Shown here one piece after another: positions 52,466 through 60,112 of a stretch of DNA of 64,000 bases. Both the position numbers and the translations under genes were made by a program. The first letter of the stretch is position 1. The number at the start of each line of letters is the position of its first letter. The notes beneath the pieces are model-generated. The model did not search any database. It saw only the letters and a list, made by a program, of their open reading frames with translations, and had not been told where the DNA came from. The DNA comes from Mycobacteroides franklinii (GTDB taxonomy: Bacteria; Actinomycetota; Actinomycetes; Mycobacteriales; Mycobacteriaceae), in NCBI RefSeq assembly GCF_002013895.1, contig NZ_MAFQ01000010.1, positions 1 to 64,000 on the forward strand. Direction: 5' to 3'.

Positions 52466-53374
52466 GTGGCAGAAATACGAACCAGCGAAGTGATCGTCGA
52501 CGGCGTGCGGTCTCCACTGTTGGCAACCGGGCCCGATCACGACTCAACAGCCGTGGTCTTCATTCACGGAAATCCGGGTTCGTCGCATGATTTTCGAGGA
52601 CTGCTGGCCACGGTTGGTGACCACACGCGCGCGGTGGCGCTGGATATGCCCGGCTTCGGGCAGGCAGATAAGCCGCGCAACTTCTCGCAAAGCGCAGTCG
52701 GACATGCACGTCATCTTGACGGTGCGCTCGCGAAGCTGGCTATTTCCGATGTTCACCTCGTGCTGCATGACTTCGGTGGGCTGTGGGGACTCACCTGGGC
52801 TGCTGCACACCTGGAGCAGGTCGCGTCTATCACGCTGATGAACACCGGCGCGATCTCCGAGCACCGCTGGCACTGGCCCGCACGACTGTGGCTTGTGCGC
52901 GGAATCGGGGAACTCGTCATGCGTCTCACCACAACCGCAGCGTTCAAACTCATCATCCAACATGGTTATGCCCTCAAACCGTGGCCCACACCGCTGCCTG
53001 CCGATTTCCTGGCACACATGGCCCATGATTTCGACGCCGAGACACGTGACGCGGTGCTGCACTTGTACCGCGCATCTCGCAACATGGGTGAGTTCGGGCC
53101 CGCCCTGGCATATCTGTTGCGCCAGCACGCTATTCCAGCATTGGTAATCTGGGGTGCTCGCGATCACTTCCTGCCCGTCAAACATGCGCATCAGCAACTC
53201 GACGCCTTTCCCTCGGCAGAGGTGGTCATCCTGGACAAAGCCGGGCACTTCCCGATGATCAGCCATCCCGCCCAGACCGAAGCCGCCGTCACCAGATTCC
53301 TCAAACCTCTACTGGCCCAGGCGCAAGTACCGGCACCCAGGCTTGATGCCGAACAGATCCAACCAGCACGCTGA
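52466..53374 (+). CDS. alpha/beta hydrolase with Asp nucleophile, epoxide hydrolase/dehalogenase-like
   Basis: 302 residues from GTG 52466, with AAGGAGA upstream. FIHGNPGS oxyanion loop, nucleophile elbow LHDFGGLWG with Asp near residue 97, DHF acid region (WGARDHFLP) and catalytic His in KAGHFPMI. An Asp nucleophile indicates epoxide hydrolase or haloalkane dehalogenase chemistry. Likely under the divergent TetR. The native substrate is unknown. Confidence 0.88.
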   Translation: MAEIRTSEVIVDGVRSPLLATGPDHDSTAVVFIHGNPGSSHDFRGLLATVGDHTRAVALDMPGFGQADKPRNFSQSAVGHARHLDGALAKLAISDVHLVLHDFGGLWGLTWAAAHLEQVASITLMNTGAISEHRWHWPARLWLVRGIGELVMRLTTTAAFKLIIQHGYALKPWPTPLPADFLAHMAHDFDAETRDAVLHLYRASRNMGEFGPALAYLLRQHAIPALVIWGARDHFLPVKHAHQQLDAFPSAEVVILDKAGHFPMISHPAQTEAAVTRFLKPLLAQAQVPAPRLDAEQIQPAR

Positions 53375-53584
53375 CGCCGAATTCGTTAGCCGATGTCATC
53401 AACATGGTGTTTGTTCGGGTGACCCTCAAGAACCTGTGCGGCCCGAAGGCCGGGACCGCGATGCGGAATGACGTTGTGGCGGACTGCGGTCAAATTTCAC
53501 GAAGGTCTCAGTTGAGCAAAGGTACTGCAGCGTAACCGCGAGGCGTGGACCTGTATGGCCTGACTGGCTCTAGTGTTGGCCGTT

Positions 53585-54013
53585 ATGGCAGGACGTGACA
53601 GTTACGTGAAGCGTTGGCGCGTCTCACTTTACGTAGTTCTACCAGCGTTGGTGCTTGCTCCACTCGGAGTCCCCGGTGCGCCTGTCGCCCACGCGGCCGC
53701 GGCGACAGCGACACTGTCGGTGACATCGACGTGGCAGACCGGTTTCATCGCCAGTTTCACCATCACCAACTTGAGCACGGTGCCACTATCTGATTGGGCG
53801 CTTGAATTCGACTTGCCGGTGGGAGAGTCCATCCGGCACACATGGAGTAGCACCATCACCCAATCGGGCACACACTATGTGCTCACCCCGGCGAACTGGA
53901 ATCGCATCATTCCGCCGGGTGGTTCGGCCACCGGTGGCCTGCGAGGCGTACTGAGCGGTTCCTACACGCCACCGCTGAATTGTGTGCTCAACCGCCAATA
54001 TGCTTGCAGTTAA
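53585..54013 (+). CDS. secreted CBM2-domain protein, Rv1987-like
   Basis: 142 residues. Signal peptide with cleavage in AHA|AAA, then a single carbohydrate-binding module family 2: TSTWQTGFIASFTITNLST, PLSDWALEFDLP, HYVLTPANWNR and PPGGSATGGLRG; Cys in both PLNC and YACS. As recalled, it is very close to M. tuberculosis Rv1987 in length and sequence. No catalytic domain is present, so it binds cellulose- or chitin-like glycan rather than cutting it. No ribosome site is seen. Confidence 0.85.
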   Translation: MAGRDSYVKRWRVSLYVVLPALVLAPLGVPGAPVAHAAAATATLSVTSTWQTGFIASFTITNLSTVPLSDWALEFDLPVGESIRHTWSSTITQSGTHYVLTPANWNRIIPPGGSATGGLRGVLSGSYTPPLNCVLNRQYACS

Positions 54014-54036
54014 GGGCGATTGCGCACTTTGGTTGA

Positions 54037-54636
54037 TCAGTTGGTGGCGTTGAGGATCTTGATCGCGAAGACGAGCGAGTCTCCCGCACGAATGCCCGCG
54101 CTGGGCTGGCCGGCCGGATACCCGTCGGCCGAGGTCATCGCGACAGCGACGGTGGAACCAACGCGCTGTCCCGCGATGGCCTTCTTGAAACCCGGGACGA
54201 CTCCACCAAGCGGGAACTGAGCCGGCGTGCCCCGTGTGTAACTGCTGTCGAACACCGACCCGTCGCGTCCATTCACACCCATGTAACAGACCGAAACCGT
54301 GGCCAAGTCTCCGACGGTTTGTCCGGATCCAGCCTGCAGTGTGTGCACCTGAGTCTCTGTCACACTGAACGGAGCGGTCACGTTGACGGACGGCGCCGCA
54401 GCATCCGTGGACCCGATCACCGCGACATTGCCGGTGCTTCCTGCCAGCGTCCACTCGGGGGTGCCACCGGCCTGCGGTGCGGCCGTGGGGCACCCACTGG
54501 CTGTGGTGGTTGGGTCAGCAGGTTCCGATTTGGCTTCCGTATCGGATCCGCACGCTGCGAGCGCCACGACGAATGAGGCGGCACAGGCCGCGAGCGTGAC
54601 AGAAGGGGACACACGCGAGAGGTTCACGGCTGTCAC
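54037..54636 (-). CDS. FKBP-type peptidyl-prolyl isomerase lipoprotein
   Basis: 199 residues from GTG 54636. The signal peptide ends in the lipobox LAAC (about residue 29), so it is a probable lipoprotein. The C-terminal FKBP domain is clear: GQTVGDLATVSVCYMG, GSVFDSSYTRGTPAQFPLGGVVPGF and KKAIAGQRVGSTVAVAM. Catalyses prolyl isomerisation at the outside of the membrane and helps fold exported proteins. Confidence 0.87.
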   Translation of the reverse strand: MTAVNLSRVSPSVTLAACAASFVVALAACGSDTEAKSEPADPTTTASGCPTAAPQAGGTPEWTLAGSTGNVAVIGSTDAAAPSVNVTAPFSVTETQVHTLQAGSGQTVGDLATVSVCYMGVNGRDGSVFDSSYTRGTPAQFPLGGVVPGFKKAIAGQRVGSTVAVAMTSADGYPAGQPSAGIRAGDSLVFAIKILNATN

Positions 54637-54653
54637 GCTAACAGCTTGATTGC

Positions 54654-54689
54654 GATGTCGTCCCGAACCAAGATGTCGTCCCGAACCAA
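54654..54689. repeat. exact 18-bp tandem duplication
   Basis: GATGTCGTCCCGAACCAA occurs twice head to tail (54654-54671, 54672-54689) in the gap between the FKBP lipoprotein and the LGFP lipoprotein. It looks like a recent slippage duplication and may differ in copy number between strains. Confidence 0.9.
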
Positions 54690-54848
54690 GTGGTGAGGAG
54701 CGGAGCGGATAACTGGACTCTTTGTCTAGCTATGGGCGCTCACTCGTCCCGATCGCTTTGTCGGTGCACCTGGTTGGGTATAGTCCGGCCGGGCGAGGGG
54801 TTCAGCCGCAACCTGACCACTACCGCAGGAAGACGCGAGAGGAAGTCC

Positions 54849-55454
54849 ATGAGGACGATCGCATATCGCCACAAGGCAGTCGTCGGCCTGGCCGCCGTCG
54901 CGCTGATGACCGTCGGCTGCAGCAATGGCCCGAGCGTCGACATGTCGTCGCCTCAGGTCGGGTTGATCGCCACCACCTCGTCTGCAGCGCCGGCGCAGCC
55001 CGCCGAGGTCAAACTGATCGGGGACAGGGACGTCGAGGTAACACTGACTGGCCCGATCGCTGCCAAGTATTTGTCGGCGACCGAGGATCAGAAGCAGGCT
55101 CTCGGCAAGGCGCTGACGGGTGACCGCAACGCCGGCACTCGGGAGAGTGGCGCGGTGTTCCAGCAGTTCCAGGGCGGCGCGATCATCGCCAAGGACAACC
55201 AGGCAGGCACACCCGCATACATCGTTGTGGGCAAGATCCGGGATGCCTGGAATATCCAACGCGCCCCGGACGGCACACCGTCGATCACTGGCGAGAACGG
55301 CTCGGCGGGTCCGCTCGGCCTGCCCACCAGTGACGAGAACGCCGTCGGCGACCTCATTGTGTCGACCTTCGAGCACGGCAAGATCGCATACGACGCGAAG
55401 ACCGACCAGGTCGAGGTGACGGTCAATGGCAAGGCTGTGCCCTCTGGGCTGTAA
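54849..55454 (+). CDS. LGFP-repeat lipoprotein
   Basis: 201 residues from ATG 54849, with GAGGAAG upstream. Basic n-region, hydrophobic core and lipobox LMTVGC with Cys24. The mature part has LGFP-type units, e.g. NGSAGPLGLPTSDENAV, and FQGGAIIAKDNQAG. LGFP repeats anchor or orient proteins at the mycobacterial cell wall. A whole-protein function is not known. Confidence 0.82.
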   Translation: MRTIAYRHKAVVGLAAVALMTVGCSNGPSVDMSSPQVGLIATTSSAAPAQPAEVKLIGDRDVEVTLTGPIAAKYLSATEDQKQALGKALTGDRNAGTRESGAVFQQFQGGAIIAKDNQAGTPAYIVVGKIRDAWNIQRAPDGTPSITGENGSAGPLGLPTSDENAVGDLIVSTFEHGKIAYDAKTDQVEVTVNGKAVPSGL

Positions 55455-55505
55455 CAACGGCGATTTACGCCGAAGATGTGCGGCATCGTTGGTCGCCGAG
55501 GAGCA

Positions 55506-56726
55506 CTAACGTTCTGAGCTGCTGGGCGCCGCGGCGTGTATGGCTGCGGCGTACTTTCGCCAGATAAGAAGCGAGCCCGCGGAAAGCGCACCGAGGAATG
55601 CGAACGCAACCCGGAACCCGAATTCCTGGGCGATGTAGCCGCCGAGCAGGGGACTCAGACACGCTCCGACGCCTTGAGCAGCCATCAACGCTCCCTGTCC
55701 GATGTTGATGTGTCCGCTCCCTTCCAGCAGCTGTGCCACCAGCCCAGGAACCGCTACGGAAAGCATCCCTGCCCCGATGCCGTCCAGGATCTGCACGGGC
55801 ACTATTCCCCAGGTAGTGACAACGCTGGCGGCGACGAGTCCACGTACGGGTAGGGCGACGAAGGCGATGGCAAACACCGTCCAGTAACCGCGTGTGCGGG
55901 CCATCCGGGTCGCGGCCAGCGAGGCGATCACCATCACCGCTTGGGCGACAACCACCGTCGCGGCTACGGTGAGGAACGGGTCGGCCCGGTGGGCAACGAC
56001 GGCCAGCCCGTACAGGGGCAGCATTGCCGCATTCCCCAGGTGAAACAGCAGGACCGCGGCCGCCACAGCACGCAACACCGGAGAGCGCGCCAGAATCTGT
56101 AAACCGCTTGCAGCGCCCTGATTTTCATCGGTGGCTCCGCGCGCAGCCCGGTCATCGATGTGGCCAGCAGGTATCGACAGGATGGCGATGATCGCGGCTA
56201 TTGCGAACAGTGCCGCCAGTCCGAAGACCGCGGCGAATCCGAAGTACCAACCAAGAACTCCGGAAAGCGCTGCGCCCACCATGTTTCCGGCGTGGTTGTA
56301 GGCCTGATTGCGGCCGTTTTGCTCAACGAAGCCCGACTGGCGCACCACTCCCAGGGTGATCCCGATGACCGCGGGGCCAAGGACAGCCGCGGCAACAGCC
56401 GCCGCGGCCTGTGCAGCGGCCACCACCCAGAATCCTCCGGAAACCAGTACGAGGGTCGACGCCGCGACAGTGCATATCGCCGCCACAACAACCCAGAACC
56501 TTTTGCGGCCTGTTGCGTCGATGAGGGCACCCGCCGGTGTGGTCGACGCCAGCCCCACGGCATTGCCCAGCGCTGTGACTGCACCGATGGCACCTGTCGC
56601 CCAGCCACGCCCCGCCAGTAAGACCCCAAGAAATGGACCGATACCCGCCTGCACATCGGCCATGAAAAAATTGGCCGCAGCTAAGGCGTTACGGTCGCGC
56701 GCGGTCCCTGTCCGCGTTTGCGTCAT
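55506..56726 (-). CDS. MFS transporter
   Basis: 406 residues, about 12 membrane helices. The loop 2-3 motif GALIDATGRKRFWVV fits the MFS signature, and the second half is symmetrical. The relatively Ala/Val-rich helices and absence of extra domains suggest a drug/H+ antiporter or metabolite exporter. No regulator is adjacent. Substrate unknown. Confidence 0.85.
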   Translation of the reverse strand: MTQTRTGTARDRNALAAANFFMADVQAGIGPFLGVLLAGRGWATGAIGAVTALGNAVGLASTTPAGALIDATGRKRFWVVVAAICTVAASTLVLVSGGFWVVAAAQAAAAVAAAVLGPAVIGITLGVVRQSGFVEQNGRNQAYNHAGNMVGAALSGVLGWYFGFAAVFGLAALFAIAAIIAILSIPAGHIDDRAARGATDENQGAASGLQILARSPVLRAVAAAVLLFHLGNAAMLPLYGLAVVAHRADPFLTVAATVVVAQAVMVIASLAATRMARTRGYWTVFAIAFVALPVRGLVAASVVTTWGIVPVQILDGIGAGMLSVAVPGLVAQLLEGSGHINIGQGALMAAQGVGACLSPLLGGYIAQEFGFRVAFAFLGALSAGSLLIWRKYAAAIHAAAPSSSER

Positions 56727-56863
56727 CTGGTGATTGTGCCCGCTGCAGCGGGCCGATGTCGCGGCTGTGAATATGAGATTGGCGAGTTGCCTGGCGAGCA
56801 GTCATGCGTGTGGGCCGTCGACGTTGTTCCCCTGAGCGGGGGTGTCTGGGCAGCGGGGCCGGG

Positions 56864-58348
56864 TTAACTCAGCCGGAATCGAACCTCCGCCAGGTTCGCG
56901 ACCGCGACTGACTTCAGGAGTGAAGCGAGACCTAGGAGCTGCGCGGTTTTGGTGGGCTTCTCGGCGTGACCGAAGCCAACGGTGCGCACCGAACTGATCC
57001 GCCGGTAGAGGCGCTCAAAGTTGTTCACTTGCCGTTGCAGCGCAGCCATATCAATCAGTTCCGTTTCATCGCCCGGCAGTTCGGCGAGCAGGTACAGCGG
57101 CGCGGTGACGAGGGAAATTGCTGGTATACCGGCGTGCAGGAGAGGCTCGCCCTCGCCGAAGTGAACGAGGGCGCTCGGTCTCGAAACACGGGTGATCGCA
57201 GCATCTTCGGCCAGCCACTCTGCCCGCGCGAGATGTGCCAGCTCGGGCGTGGTCGCATACAGAAGTTCAGGTTCAATCCGTCCGGTCGGCCGGAAGTCGT
57301 TGGCGTCGGGGTCGTCGATGAATTCCCGAGCACCAAGGTGCTCAATAGCGAGGCCTGCAACCGCTCGCCGTTGGCCTGCGCCGCCGGCCCACAATTCTGG
57401 ATGGTCGGCCAGGAAGCGCTGGGTTGCCTGCCCCTCGGAGGTGACCGCAGGGATTCGCATATGGCCACTGGTGAAGACGAAGACAGTCGTGCGATCGGGG
57501 GGATCGAGTGCGGCGGCGCGGGCCATAGCGACCACGGCGATATGGCCGTTCTCCTCAACGGCATTGACGCCGTCGGTATGAGTCACGACAAAGACGGTCT
57601 CATCCGGCCTGGTGGTTCCTTCGACCGTCGTCCAGATGGTCCGGGCGGACGAATCAGGGGTGAGCCGATAGTTCAGCACCAGCGTCGCGTGCTCGTGGCT
57701 GGTCGCGCTCGCACGTGCGGTAGCGGCGCCTTCGCCGCTGACGAAGACGGCAGGGATGCCCTGATAGTCCATTGTGAACGGGAGGTACTGGCCACGCGCG
57801 TGATCGTCACTTATGTTGCGCCACAAGAAGACAACCGCCTTGACGCCCGCCTTCCTCGCACGTGACAGGCCTAGACCAGCGAGCGTAGCGGCGATCAGCG
57901 GGTTGCGTATCACTGGCCATGGCGCATCATTTCCCCACCTATCGATGACCGCGGCAAAAGGCAACCTGAAGTTGTTGACCTCGAGAACGGCGATCTTTCC
58001 TCGCGCCTTGCCCCAGGCCGGTATTGGTCCGCGTAGCCGGACCAACTGCCCAGATACGCCACCAGGGCCAGTAGTTCCCGAGTACGGAACGACAGAGGCA
58101 ATCGGAACAGGATGCCCGGCGAACTCAAGGGTTGGATCCGTGTCGCCTTCGGGTGCCCAGCGGGTGAAGGGCAGCACGTCGCTATGCACATCGAGTCCCG
58201 CGTCGATGAGTTGTTCCTCGATGTGCTTGATCAGTTCCGCGTGCTCGACAGTGCCCGTGACCCGACTCTTCAGGCGGTTCAGCAGCGCCACCTCCTGACC
58301 GATCTGATCGGCGGTGATGATGGACGCAGACCCTTCGCTATCTCTCAC
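56864..58348 (-). CDS. M28-like peptidase homologue with degenerate active site
   Basis: 494 residues. GTG 58348 is chosen because GGAGG lies 8 nt before it; ATG 58363 or TTG 58387 are alternatives. A PA-like insert and the M28 core strand VFVVTHTDGVNAVEENGH are visible. HxD is kept, but the usual Asp-Asn pair reads Glu-Asn, the catalytic EE is FTSGHMRIP, and the last zinc His is not evident. A non-catalytic or altered function is therefore possible. No signal peptide. It is divergent from a TetR gene with a clear operator. Confidence 0.65.
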   Translation of the reverse strand: MRDSEGSASIITADQIGQEVALLNRLKSRVTGTVEHAELIKHIEEQLIDAGLDVHSDVLPFTRWAPEGDTDPTLEFAGHPVPIASVVPYSGTTGPGGVSGQLVRLRGPIPAWGKARGKIAVLEVNNFRLPFAAVIDRWGNDAPWPVIRNPLIAATLAGLGLSRARKAGVKAVVFLWRNISDDHARGQYLPFTMDYQGIPAVFVSGEGAATARASATSHEHATLVLNYRLTPDSSARTIWTTVEGTTRPDETVFVVTHTDGVNAVEENGHIAVVAMARAAALDPPDRTTVFVFTSGHMRIPAVTSEGQATQRFLADHPELWAGGAGQRRAVAGLAIEHLGAREFIDDPDANDFRPTGRIEPELLYATTPELAHLARAEWLAEDAAITRVSRPSALVHFGEGEPLLHAGIPAISLVTAPLYLLAELPGDETELIDMAALQRQVNNFERLYRRISSVRTVGFGHAEKPTKTAQLLGLASLLKSVAVANLAEVRFRLS

Positions 58349-58409
58349 GTCCACAGCCTCCATTCCTCGCGCAACAGTCCATACCAAGCGTCCACACGCC
58401 TTACCAGTG

Positions 58410-58428
58410 TCGATACACTATGTATCGA
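58410..58428. promoter_or_regulatory. operator palindrome TCGATACA-CTA-TGTATCGA
   Basis: Perfect 8+3+8 inverted repeat in the 144-bp gap between the M28-like gene and the divergent TetR. Its symmetry and size match TetR operators, so it probably controls both genes. Confidence 0.7.
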
Positions 58429-58492
58429 AGCTCAACGCCGATACTATAGCGACGTGGGCGAGTCGCGAAACCTGTCGAACCGGGAGAGTTGA

Positions 58493-59110
58493 GTGAGTGC
58501 CACCACACTGCGAGATCGCAACCGAACACGAATTGAGCTGATCGACGCCACCCGCCGGCTCATCGATAGCAGCGGCAGAACCAAGTTTGCCGTCAAAGAC
58601 GTGTGCGACTCCATCGGGTACACGCGAGGCGCGTTCTACTCCAGTTTTGCGTCGATGGATGATCATCTTGTCGCAGTCCACGAACGCCAAAATGCCGATC
58701 TGACCGAAGCGGTAGCGGCAGCGCTGGCCCATGCGCGGAGTGTTGTTGGCGACACGGGCGACCTTGTGACATTCGTGAACACGTTCATCTCGACGATCGC
58801 AGTCGATCGAGGCCGCCTTGCCTTGCAGTCGGCTTTGACCGCACGCGCACAACACAACCCACATCTGGCCGATCAGCTAACCGTGCAGAGAGATCACCTT
58901 CGCCAGACGCTAGAGCCGTACCTGCTGGATGTAATCGACTGTGCTGGTAGGGAATTGACCACCGACACGATCACCTTCACCCGTGCCGTCATGGCAGCTC
59001 AGTCGGGTGCCGCATCGCAGTTGATAGCCGCTGACGATCCCGATGATATTCGTCCACTACTGGTCGCTACAACCATGATCGGACTCAGCCGGCCACGAAC
59101 AAGCGGTTAG
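58493..59110 (+). CDS. TetR-family regulator
   Basis: 205 residues from GTG 58493; GGGAGAG upstream. The HTH is FAVKDVCDSIGYTRGAFYSSFASMDDHL. The C-terminal helical domain has no recognised ligand. It is divergent from the M28-like gene across a perfect palindrome, so control of itself and that gene is likely. Confidence 0.87.
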   Translation: MSATTLRDRNRTRIELIDATRRLIDSSGRTKFAVKDVCDSIGYTRGAFYSSFASMDDHLVAVHERQNADLTEAVAAALAHARSVVGDTGDLVTFVNTFISTIAVDRGRLALQSALTARAQHNPHLADQLTVQRDHLRQTLEPYLLDVIDCAGRELTTDTITFTRAVMAAQSGAASQLIAADDPDDIRPLLVATTMIGLSRPRTSG

Positions 59111-59225
59111 GGAAGCACCGCCCCCATCGCGCTTCTAAAAACCTTTATGGCCAACGTGTTTGAGGGGAGACGACGAGTCGGCAATCCATGCCGACCAACT
59201 CGGGCGTCAATCACGGAATATCTGA

Positions 59226-59632
59226 CTACCGCGATTTTCCGACGGTCCGCTCCTCAGGCGTGGTCGCTCCCCAGATACCGTGTGGCTCGCCGGACTCCAG
59301 TGCGTAGCCACGGCATTGGGCCAGCACAGGGCACGATCCGCGCAGCTCCTTGGCGGCGTCTTCACGACTTCGCCGGGTCGCCGGTGGTCCATCGGAGGGT
59401 GGGAAAAAGATGTCGATGGGTAACCCACGGCATCGGGCTCTGAGGCGCCACTCCGCGTGCAGGAGTGACGGTTTCCGTCGTGCACGGTGGTCGCAGACGG
59501 CGGGTGTGCCGATACTTGCGAGGGCGAAGTCGACAGCGCGGCAAGCGTGGCGAGCGCCTCCGCCTCAGTGCAATGTTGCAGCTGCATAAGCAGTCCGATG
59601 GCTCGACGGGCTGATCGGGGACTGTCGGTCAT
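59226..59632 (-). pseudogene. broken WhiB-like gene with ANTAR-like lead-in
   Basis: Two overlapping minus-strand frames. Frame A from ATG 59632 begins with an ANTAR-like helix (RRAIGLLMQLQHCTEAEALATL). Frame B, open from a TGA at 59565-59567 to TAG at 59226, encodes a WhiB domain: AEWRLRARCRGLPIDIFFP, then SCPVLAQCRGYAL, EPHGIWGATTPEER. Frame B has no ATG, GTG or TTG. The first Cys of the usual CxxC is Arg (CGC), leaving three of four Fe-S cysteines. Most simply a decayed gene with a frameshift; a sequencing error is the alternative. Confidence 0.65.
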
Positions 59633-59710
59633 TCGCGTTCCTGAGTTCGAGGTCGTCGGCGATGGGGTTTGCCCGGTGGCGCGGCGGTCGGTCTGCTATA
59701 CATTAGCGGT

Positions 59711-59723
59711 AACGATAATCGTT
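59711..59723. promoter_or_regulatory. Zur/Fur-like box upstream of pacL1-ctpC
   Basis: AACGAT-A-ATCGTT is a perfect palindrome followed by TTCATTATT, giving the A/T-rich alternating look of Fur-family sites (compare TGAAAATGATTTTCA-type mycobacterial Zur boxes). It is 98 bp before the PacL1 start. Which Fur-family protein binds is not shown by the sequence. Confidence 0.45.
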
Positions 59724-59820
59724 TTCATTATTGAACAACCGCCTACCCGGACCACGATGGGCGTAACTTGATGTCAAGTCTGCGCAGATGGGACGCCAAG
59801 GGCGGAAAGGTGACTGGCAT

Positions 59821-60105
59821 ATGGCATGGCATGGGTTATTGATCAAGGCCGCCTCGACGGTGGTTACCGGCGCTGTTGGAGTCGCGGCCTACGAGGTCGT
59901 TCGCAAGGCTGCCGCGAAGGTCCCCGTACGCGACGTCAGCGTCACCGTTGCCGAGTGGTCCTTGCGCGGTGTACGTAAAGCCGAGGAAGGCGCCGAACGC
60001 GCGCGACTTGCTGTCGGAGACGTTGTCGCCGAGGCCCGTGAACGTCTAGGTGAGGAGGCGCCGCCACCCACGGCGGTGGATGCCGAGCACGACCACGAAC
60101 ACTGA
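59821..60105 (+). CDS. pacL1: DUF1490 protein, PacL1-like P-ATPase chaperone
   Basis: 94 residues: an N-terminal membrane helix (LLIKAASTVVTGAVGVAAYEV), an amphipathic Ala/Arg-rich middle and an acidic/His C-terminus ending in AEHDHEH, a probable metal-binding tail like that of M. tuberculosis PacL1 (Rv3269). PacL1 gathers in membrane patches with the ATPase CtpC and binds Zn2+. It is 7 bp upstream of ctpC, so both form one operon. Confidence 0.88.
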   Translation: MAWHGLLIKAASTVVTGAVGVAAYEVVRKAAAKVPVRDVSVTVAEWSLRGVRKAEEGAERARLAVGDVVAEARERLGEEAPPPTAVDAEHDHEH

Positions 60106-60112
60106 GCCACGC

